Assembly: GCA_903858115.1 (NCBI GenBank)
Contig: CAIOHR010000019.1
Coordinates: 1 to 36,053, forward strand
Reading direction: 5' to 3'
DNA: 36,053 nucleotides
Source: an uncultured Pirellula sp.
GTDB lineage: Bacteria > Planctomycetota > Planctomycetia > Pirellulales > Pirellulaceae
Position 1 is the stretch's first letter; each line of letters starts with the position of its first letter. The translations under genes and the position numbers were made by a program. The notes beneath the pieces are model-generated. The model saw only the letters and a list, made by a program, of their open reading frames with translations, searched no databases and was not told the origin of the DNA. This document shows positions 31,801 through 36,053 of this stretch, in pieces.

Positions 31801-33061
31801 ATCGACGTGCCAGATCAAAGTACCACGTACCGAACTCCTTCATCCACGCTCCAGCTGCGTTAGGGCCGGACAGAGCGACACTCGGCATCCCCCAAAGCAT
31901 GTTGAAATAGTTGCCGCAATGCCCGCAGTCGCGCTCCGACCCATGCGCGGCAACACTCATTCGCGAAAAGAACTCAGCACCCTTCGCTTCGCCCAGCGAG
32001 TTGAAGAGAACCGCCGCCATACCACACTTGCCGTTATCTTCGTGCCCCTCCATCCACGGAGAGTGATCGCCATAGGGGATCGCTCCCTTGCCGATATAAA
32101 ACCGCAATAGCTTGGCGCTGCGATCAATCGCCATATCTACTGCGGCGTCATTAACCCCCGCCTCGCGCGCGAGCACCAAGCTGATCGTCAGCACCACTCC
32201 GGGCGAGTTCATCATTCCGTAACCGCCCAAGCGGCCGTCCGGGATGGCGAATCCATGGCCCCACGAGCCAACCGCACTTTGCCCCTTAGCCGCTTCCAAC
32301 GTGAGCCGCTTCAAGCCCGGTTGCACCGACTGGTCGCCGGTCGCCAGAGCGTATTCGGAAAGGAACAACATGCAGTATCCGTAGTACCACGTTTGCATCG
32401 ACCTGGCTGAATATTGGGCCGCCCACTGGGCTTCTCTCTTCACCAACGGCAGGTACTCTGGATTCCCGCTGGCTAACAGGGCGAGTGCATTCAACGACCG
32501 TGGAATCGGGTCCATCTTGTCATAACCCGAATCGGACATCCTCGTTGCCAGTGCCTTGCATCCCTGATCGAGCAGAAGTTTCGACTTGTCACAGTCGAAG
32601 GGGGCCGTCGCGCCATAGCTACCGAGCACGCGCAGGTTGAGCATAACCTCCTCCGATTTGCCCGATCGCCAGCGAGTGAGGGCGAGTTTGCCATCACCCG
32701 CCTTCGTTTCGGCCGCCGTGATCGCCCTGCCCAGTTCCGTGCGAGGGTCGTAGGAGAACAGCTTGCCCCCCACTCCGAGAATCACGTCACCGACGCGAAA
32801 CGTATCCGCAGCGGGAGAACCCTTGTCGACTTTCGTGATCAAAATCTGGCGTGCATCTGTGGTCACAAGCCTGTCGCAAAAAATCCAGCCGCGAAGCCCG
32901 GTCGGACCGAGGTTCCAATCGTGCCTCGAGTCCATCGGGATTTTCGCACCCTTGGTGAAGTCAGGAACGATGACCGTGTCTTGCGCGGTGGCCTTCGTGA
33001 AATGCGAAAAAGCCGCTATCACGACAAGCGTCACGATTCGCACCAAAGGGTTGATCATCAT
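28865..33061 (-). CDS. DUF6288/PDZ-HEAT-repeat-sialate O-acetylesterase (SASA) multidomain exported protein
   Basis: A very large exported protein, 1398 residues from the ATG at 33061 (MMINPLVRIVTLVVIAAFSH signal, cleavage near TAQ-D). Domain order: DUF6288 N-terminal block (PDFTKGAKIPMDSRHDWNLG) with a PDZ-like fold (about 60-130); a helical toroid-like region rich in Trp, Gly and His (about 150-460; HSPWMEGHEDNGKCGMAA); HEAT repeats (about 505-625); an AKEP-rich linker (about 805-820); and an SGNH sialate-O-acetylesterase (SASA) domain with Ser838 in GQSNMEG, VWLQGFND (about 1034) and His1373 in GGYHYFGSAK. A beta-sandwich (about 1195-1337) interrupts the esterase before its final helix. 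It probably deacetylates O-acetylated polysaccharide outside the cytoplasm. A 27-codon longer start at 33142 is less likely because it precedes the signal peptide. Confidence 0.85.
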   Translation of the reverse strand: MMINPLVRIVTLVVIAAFSHFTKATAQDTVIVPDFTKGAKIPMDSRHDWNLGPTGLRGWIFCDRLVTTDARQILITKVDKGSPAADTFRVGDVILGVGGKLFSYDPRTELGRAITAAETKAGDGKLALTRWRSGKSEEVMLNLRVLGSYGATAPFDCDKSKLLLDQGCKALATRMSDSGYDKMDPIPRSLNALALLASGNPEYLPLVKREAQWAAQYSARSMQTWYYGYCMLFLSEYALATGDQSVQPGLKRLTLEAAKGQSAVGSWGHGFAIPDGRLGGYGMMNSPGVVLTISLVLAREAGVNDAAVDMAIDRSAKLLRFYIGKGAIPYGDHSPWMEGHEDNGKCGMAAVLFNSLGEAKGAEFFSRMSVAAHGSERDCGHCGNYFNMLWGMPSVALSGPNAAGAWMKEFGTWYFDLARRWDGSYPHQGPPEIEEDSFVGFDATSTYLLAYAMPLKKTRLTGAGKSVVSSLDKVSAESLIADGLGWDNKDRNSAYDKLTLEQLVERLGSWSPVVRERAAMALGRRKEAPIPAIAKLLETSNLDARYGACQALSRLGRQADHAVEPLQKCLNDKDLWLRVRAADALAKIGPAAKPAVPTLLELLAEEDKVNDPRGMQQRYLTFALFDGDGMLHGSLEGVDRESLYKAVRAGLKNEDGRARGSLSSVYQNLSARDIKPLLPAIYQAITEPAPSGEMFADGIRVEGLRLFAKHHIEEGIQACVRYARQQNPWESQLRTPELMKILLSYGTHSKVVISELNELANYFEKDEPDFPEELMKQKAKSVRDTIRAIEMTIETPELVRINNDPEAKEPRAKEPQAKEPGNDSAKAPLKVFILAGQSNMEGHAEIRTFDYIGKDPAMAPLLQEMRNPDGTSRICDRVWMSYLTGPYDGSANGEGLGRLTTGFGARGDRPTKNGGKIGPEFTFGITMEKELKEPILIIKTAWGGRSLNTEFRPPSAGPYVLPKKTQEEWNKHPQGAHGIPKLEDRNKWQEDKTAASGVFYRMMVEHVKKVLADPSRVCPAFDPNSGYELAGFVWLQGFNDLVDGQTYPNGNYDEYSRLLAHFIRDVRHDLSAPKMPFVIGVLGVDGEKNVNFRKAMAAPAAMPEFQGNVVAVDTAPFWDRDIEAAEPKQREYNDIVGTAHTLKADGTLDTQRKWDKYWKPIGKPLSEERNWHFVTVDATESKDKLKEFTDRRFRDISLPAGLANWYMPDFDDSQWTVGKAPIGKGVWKHSGITLNNYSSAWGEEEFLLMRSTFEVDNLDYDSYRLAILARQGFHVYLNGQKIHTYIWWQDKPHYRSIVLDKEKTRYLKIGKNVLAVYANDQYSPKSAEHFAALDAWVEGITKVDQEKLDLALEEVLSPKDREALKGASNGGYHYFGSAKIFAQMGKAFAEANLRLIKK
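30603..30647 (-). repeat. Three tandem 15-bp units in the inter-domain linker
   Basis: Units at 30603-30617, 30618-30632 and 30633-30647 each begin GGCTCCTTTGC and encode AKEP-type pentapeptides (EAKEP, RAKEP, QAKEP). They sit exactly at the junction between the HEAT-repeat half and the esterase half and look like a simple spacer that can expand or contract in frame. Confidence 0.8.
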
Positions 33062-33479
33062 CCTATTATCTTTCGAGCTGGGGTTGGTTCTGGATTGGTT
33101 CGCGAGAGCTTTGAAACCGGCCTCTTGTTCCTCAATCGCCAAGGGACCAAGGCTTACTGAAACGGCTCTTCACCACGCAGCTCCCTTCGGGCAGGAGTCC
33201 TGGGTGATACGCGTGCGAACGCCCACCAAACGATTCGCAGATGGGCGTACCCATAGGATACCCTGTAGAAGTGATTCTCGCATGCACCTATGTCCGACGT
33301 CACGCAAATCCTGTCGCAAATCGAATCTGGTGATGTAGCCGCTCGTTGAAGAGTGAGCAAATGATCCTGACTTAGGCTACAATTCATGGTCGATCTGCTG
33401 TGGCCAAATAAAACCTACTCTAGCCGTTCGCAAGCCCAGAGACGGAAGCGTCTTGGTGCAAGCAATGCGATGTTGATGG
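33062..33479. other. Divergent intergenic region, 418 bp
   Basis: It lies between the divergently read DUF6288 and FAD-oxidoreductase genes, so it should hold both promoters. No open frame in it is convincing. TACAAT at about 33377-33382 on the plus strand could be a -10 element, but no good -35 is spaced correctly. The two-dyad element of 17585 and 26171 is not found here. Confidence 0.5.
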
Positions 33480-35567
33480 ATGATGCAAATACATATGACA
33501 ACCTTGATTCGACGCTTCCTGTTTACGATGGCTTTGATCGCGAGCATCGGTCAGAAAGTAATGGCCGAAAACGATGCCGACGTCATTGTCTACGGGGCGA
33601 CGCCCGGCGGATTCTGTGCTGCCATTGCCGCTGCTCGCGAAGGGGCTTCGGTGATTTTGCTAGAACCGAGCGATCACGTCGGCGCGATGAGTACTGGCGG
33701 GTTGAGCCACTGCGATTCCAACCAGATGGTCCGCAGTACGGTGATGGGTCTGTTCGATGAATGGCACACTCGTGTGGTCAAAGATTACACAAGTCGTGGG
33801 CTTAATGCTCCCTACGATCCATCGGTGAAGGACCAGGCTCTGTGGACATTCGAGCCGCATGTCGCCATGCGGGTGACGATGCAGATGCTCGACGAGGCTG
33901 GTGTGAAGGTACTAACCAATTGCTATCTACAAGCGGTTACGAAAGACGGCCCACGGATCATGTCGCTGGTTACCAAGAACCGAGCTTTTGCTGCTAGAGT
34001 CTTTATTGACGGAACGTATGAAGGTGACCTCATGGCGGCCGCAGGTGTAGACTGGACGATCGGGCGTGAAGGCCGTGAGGAATACGGCGAGTCGCTGGCC
34101 GGAAAGCAGTACCCCAAAAAAAGGATGGATATTAACGGCTTCGACGACGAGGGCGAGCTGTTGCCCCTGCTCACAACCGATGATGCTGGGCCAGAGGAAG
34201 CCGGTGACAAGAACGTTATGACTTACAGCTTCCGGCTGTGTTTGACCGAGGCTCCAGACAACCGCGTGCCAATGCCCGAACCGGTCAACTATGATCCGGC
34301 CGTGTTCGAGATCCTCCGCCGCGCTTTGACGGCAGGAGAAAAACATGTCGGCTTTGACCTTTACCCTTTGCCCGGCAACAAGCTTGACGGCAACAACTCG
34401 ATCGGCGGGCAATTCTCAATGGGCTTGATCGGCGGAGGAAACGAATGGCATTCGGCCGACGAAAAGGGGAGAAAGAAGATCTGGGAGAAACATAAACAAT
34501 ACACGCTCGAATTGATCCATTTCCTGAAGACGGATCCGTCCGTCCCCTCAAGCATTCGCGACAAGTATTCCAAGCTTGGGTTGTGCAAAGACGAGTTCGC
34601 GAGTTATGGCCACTTCTCGCCATCGCTCTACATCCGCGAGTCGCGAAGAATGAAAGGGATGTATGTCATCAGCCAGAAGGATATTCTCGACACGCCGGAA
34701 AAGGATGACCCGATCGCAATCTCATCGTTCCCGATCGACTCCCATGACTGTCAGCGCATCGCTTTGAAAGGCGGCGGCGTTATCAATGAGGGGACGATCT
34801 TCCCAGTAAGGCGAGCCAATCCTAAGCAGGGCTACGCTTACCACGTCCCGTATCGCTCCATCGTGCCCAAGCTTGAGCAGTGCGACAACTTGGTTGTGCC
34901 GGTGGCTCTGTCGTGCACGCACGTCGGCATTTCGTCGCTGCGGATCGAAGGAACCTGGATGATCGTCGGGCAAAGCGCGGGGATCGCTGCAGCATTGGCA
35001 TCCCGTAGCGATGCGCCTGTCCAGGGGCTGCCGTATCCAAAACTTCGTGAGCGATTACTGGCGCAGAAGCAGGTTCTGGACTTGCCAGACTTCTCAAAAT
35101 CGCCATCAGCAAGCGGTTTCGTTGACGCAAAAACGCTGCCGGGAATCGTGCTCGATGATGCAAGTGCGAAGTTGACGGGCCAGTGGTCCCACTCGGCGAA
35201 TTTCAAACCGCACATCGGAAGCGGCTATGTCTTCAGCGGCTCGCCAAGCAAAAAAACAGAAGGCGACGGTAGTGCGACCGCGATATTTCAAATCAAGGTA
35301 CCGAAATCAGGTGCCTATCATTTGTTGATGAGCTACTCGGCACACGCGACCCGCGCGACAAATGTTCCCGTGATTGTCACAAGCGGTTCTCAAATAAAAC
35401 ATTTTTCCGTGAATCAAACTCAGCCACTGCCCTCGGGCCAATATTTCAAATCTGTTGGCAACGTGCAACTAGAAAGCGGAGTTGAGACGACCATCACCAT
35501 AAGCAACCATCAAACCGTAGGCTTTGTCATTGTTGACGCCCTACAGTTGCTTTCAAAAGAGAAGTAA
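33480..35567 (+). CDS. Exported FAD-dependent oxidoreductase with golvesin-like C-terminal domain
   Basis: A 695-residue FAD_oxidored-family flavoprotein. A signal peptide (TTLIRRFLFTMALIASIG, cleavage near VMA-EN) is followed by the FAD-binding DVIVYGATPGGFCAAIAAAREG (about 35-56). LLEPSDHVGAMSTGGL follows at about 60-75, a substrate-domain region with FIDGTYEGDLMAAAGVDW at about 178-196, and the late FAD contact LRIEGTWMIVGQSAGIAAALA at about 480-500. The last roughly 130 residues (SGYVFSGSPSKK to GFVIVDALQLL) match the golvesin C-terminal-like beta-sandwich that often binds carbohydrate or cell-wall polymers. Proteins with this layout are common in planctomycete polysaccharide-use gene sets; the oxidised substrate is unknown. 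Start choice between 33480, 33483 and 33495 is open; none has a strong ribosome-binding site. Divergent from the esterase giant. Confidence 0.9.
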   Translation: MMQIHMTTLIRRFLFTMALIASIGQKVMAENDADVIVYGATPGGFCAAIAAAREGASVILLEPSDHVGAMSTGGLSHCDSNQMVRSTVMGLFDEWHTRVVKDYTSRGLNAPYDPSVKDQALWTFEPHVAMRVTMQMLDEAGVKVLTNCYLQAVTKDGPRIMSLVTKNRAFAARVFIDGTYEGDLMAAAGVDWTIGREGREEYGESLAGKQYPKKRMDINGFDDEGELLPLLTTDDAGPEEAGDKNVMTYSFRLCLTEAPDNRVPMPEPVNYDPAVFEILRRALTAGEKHVGFDLYPLPGNKLDGNNSIGGQFSMGLIGGGNEWHSADEKGRKKIWEKHKQYTLELIHFLKTDPSVPSSIRDKYSKLGLCKDEFASYGHFSPSLYIRESRRMKGMYVISQKDILDTPEKDDPIAISSFPIDSHDCQRIALKGGGVINEGTIFPVRRANPKQGYAYHVPYRSIVPKLEQCDNLVVPVALSCTHVGISSLRIEGTWMIVGQSAGIAAALASRSDAPVQGLPYPKLRERLLAQKQVLDLPDFSKSPSASGFVDAKTLPGIVLDDASAKLTGQWSHSANFKPHIGSGYVFSGSPSKKTEGDGSATAIFQIKVPKSGAYHLLMSYSAHATRATNVPVIVTSGSQIKHFSVNQTQPLPSGQYFKSVGNVQLESGVETTITISNHQTVGFVIVDALQLLSKEK

Positions 35568-35639
35568 ACCTATCGGGTAATCAACATGCATACCCTTCTC
35601 ACTCTCATGATTAGAATACTACTTTCGCAAACAGGGGAC

Positions 35640-35993
35640 ATGCCAGATGAAGTAAGCCTAATGGTTACCACCGAGGGATTGACGGCATTAGCCGACATGG
35701 CGTTGGCATCCAAGAGCCAATCACGCTTGGAAGAGCTGCTGGCGAAGAATGTCGAAGGCACGCTCTCGGCCGAGGAAACCAAGGAACTCGACCTTCTGAT
35801 TACGCAAGTACCGTTCAGACGGAAGCAACATTCGGAAAATCCGCTCGCGGTAAGAAAGGCGAGAACGCGGCAAGCTCGGGCTGGAAAATCAAAAACGCCC
35901 AAAACACTGGGAATTTCAAACACTGCGGATTTCAGCGATCTAAGCATCGCGAGAGAAAACCTCTCCATCCGCGAACCGGCCGGTAGCCTGTAG
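35640..35993 (+). CDS. Small helical protein, probably C-terminally altered
   Basis: The frame begins MPDEVSLMVTTEGLTALADM and continues ALASKSQSRLEELLAKNVEG, TLSAEETKELDLLITQV. This matches, by eye, the N-terminal 50-60 residues of a small helical family found in cyanobacteria and planctomycetes, often next to an HNH nuclease gene. Members normally continue with a D-Q-L-x-x-L-K-x-R-A-R-Y-T-L segment. Here the sequence changes after ITQV to a basic Arg/Lys-rich tail, so the gene is probably frameshifted or fused at that point, and no HNH partner is in view. The start could also be 35586 (adds 18 residues) or 35661 (MVTTEG, the best family N-terminus); AGGGGAC sits just before 35640. It follows the FAD gene in the same direction. 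Function unknown. Confidence 0.55.
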   Translation: MPDEVSLMVTTEGLTALADMALASKSQSRLEELLAKNVEGTLSAEETKELDLLITQVPFRRKQHSENPLAVRKARTRQARAGKSKTPKTLGISNTADFSDLSIARENLSIREPAGSL

Positions 35994-36011
35994 TTCGCAG
36001 GATGAGACGAG

Positions 36012-36053
36012 TACGCCCGGAAGGATTCGAACCTTCAACCCTCGGTTCCGAAG
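36012..36053 (-). tRNA. 3' part of tRNA-Arg, probably anticodon TCG (5' part beyond window)
   Basis: Read on the minus strand from 36053 this gives the anticodon loop CTTCGGA (with T33 and G37), 3' anticodon stem ACCGA, five-base variable region GGGTT, T arm GAAGG-TTCGAAT-CCTTC (a perfect 5-bp stem), 3' acceptor strand CGGGCGT and discriminator A at 36012. The next bases are CTC, so CCA is not encoded. The 5' half lies outside the window, so the acceptor pairing cannot be checked. An alternative framing as tRNA-Pro(CGG) would give A37 and a four-base variable region, both unusual, so Arg(TCG) is preferred. Confidence 0.85.

Noticed and set aside
33154..33387. 77-codon minus-strand frame upstream of the DUF6288 gene
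   Set aside because: No ribosome-binding site, no family resemblance, and it lies in the divergent promoter region.
1..36053. CRISPR array, complete insertion sequence, phage or toxin-antitoxin module
   Set aside because: No regularly spaced repeats, transposase, integrase, capsid or toxin-antitoxin gene pair was seen on either strand.
36012..36053. Reading the edge tRNA as tRNA-Pro(CGG)
   Set aside because: It would require A at position 37 and a four-base variable region; the Arg(TCG) framing gives G37 and a standard five-base variable region.

Overview
The window looks like a chromosomal segment of a planctomycete, most likely a Pirellulaceae (Rhodopirellula/Blastopirellula-like) bacterium. 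The evidence is a linked pair of a PSD1-type protein (DUF1549/DUF1553 with CxxCH haem motifs) and a Tat-exported DUF1501 protein, a formylglycine sulfatase, a glycine-rich 'mu-protocadherin-like' surface protein, a DUF6288/HEAT/SGNH-esterase giant and an FAD protein with a golvesin-like C-terminus. Base composition is moderate throughout except for the clearly GC-richer sulfatase gene. Family names come from reading the translations; no search was run.

Region 1 (1-11,144, all minus strand, so read from right to left) is a compact catabolic operon: PSD1 protein, DUF1501 protein, AstE/aspartoacylase-like zinc deacylase, MFS transporter (ATGA overlap with the deacylase gene), enolase-superfamily enzyme, M81 (MlrC-like) metallopeptidase, and a second enolase-superfamily enzyme that runs off the left edge. 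Most gaps are 0-30 bp. A tandem 15-bp operator-like repeat lies just upstream of the first gene. The set suggests uptake and stepwise breakdown of an N-acylated or peptide-like compound or an unusual acid; the substrate is unknown.

Region 2 (11,356-17,504, minus) holds the GC-rich arylsulfatase, a four-helix bestrophin-like (DUF4239) membrane protein, a remnant of a ROK-family glucokinase, a cluster of three stem-loops, the glycine-rich surface protein and a SnoaL/DUF4440-type exported protein, the last two translationally coupled.

Region 3 (17,949-28,451) looks like a stress or lipid module: a cyclic-nucleotide-binding/patatin lipase and a divergent membrane-anchored alpha/beta hydrolase, a DUF2252 protein, a six-helix membrane protein, a CoA-disulfide-reductase/rhodanese fusion, a short orphan ORF resembling the C-terminus of a solute-binding protein, and a NarL-type two-component system whose kinase is soluble. 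A roughly 50-bp element with two phased dyads occurs upstream of both the SnoaL-type gene and the orphan ORF. It is the clearest undescribed regulatory signal here and may be a target of the adjacent response regulator.

Region 4 (28,865-36,053) has the DUF6288-HEAT-sialate-O-acetylesterase giant, divergent from an FAD-dependent oxidoreductase with a golvesin-like domain. These are followed by a small truncated-looking protein and the 3' part of a tRNA, best read as tRNA-Arg(TCG), on the minus strand at the right edge.
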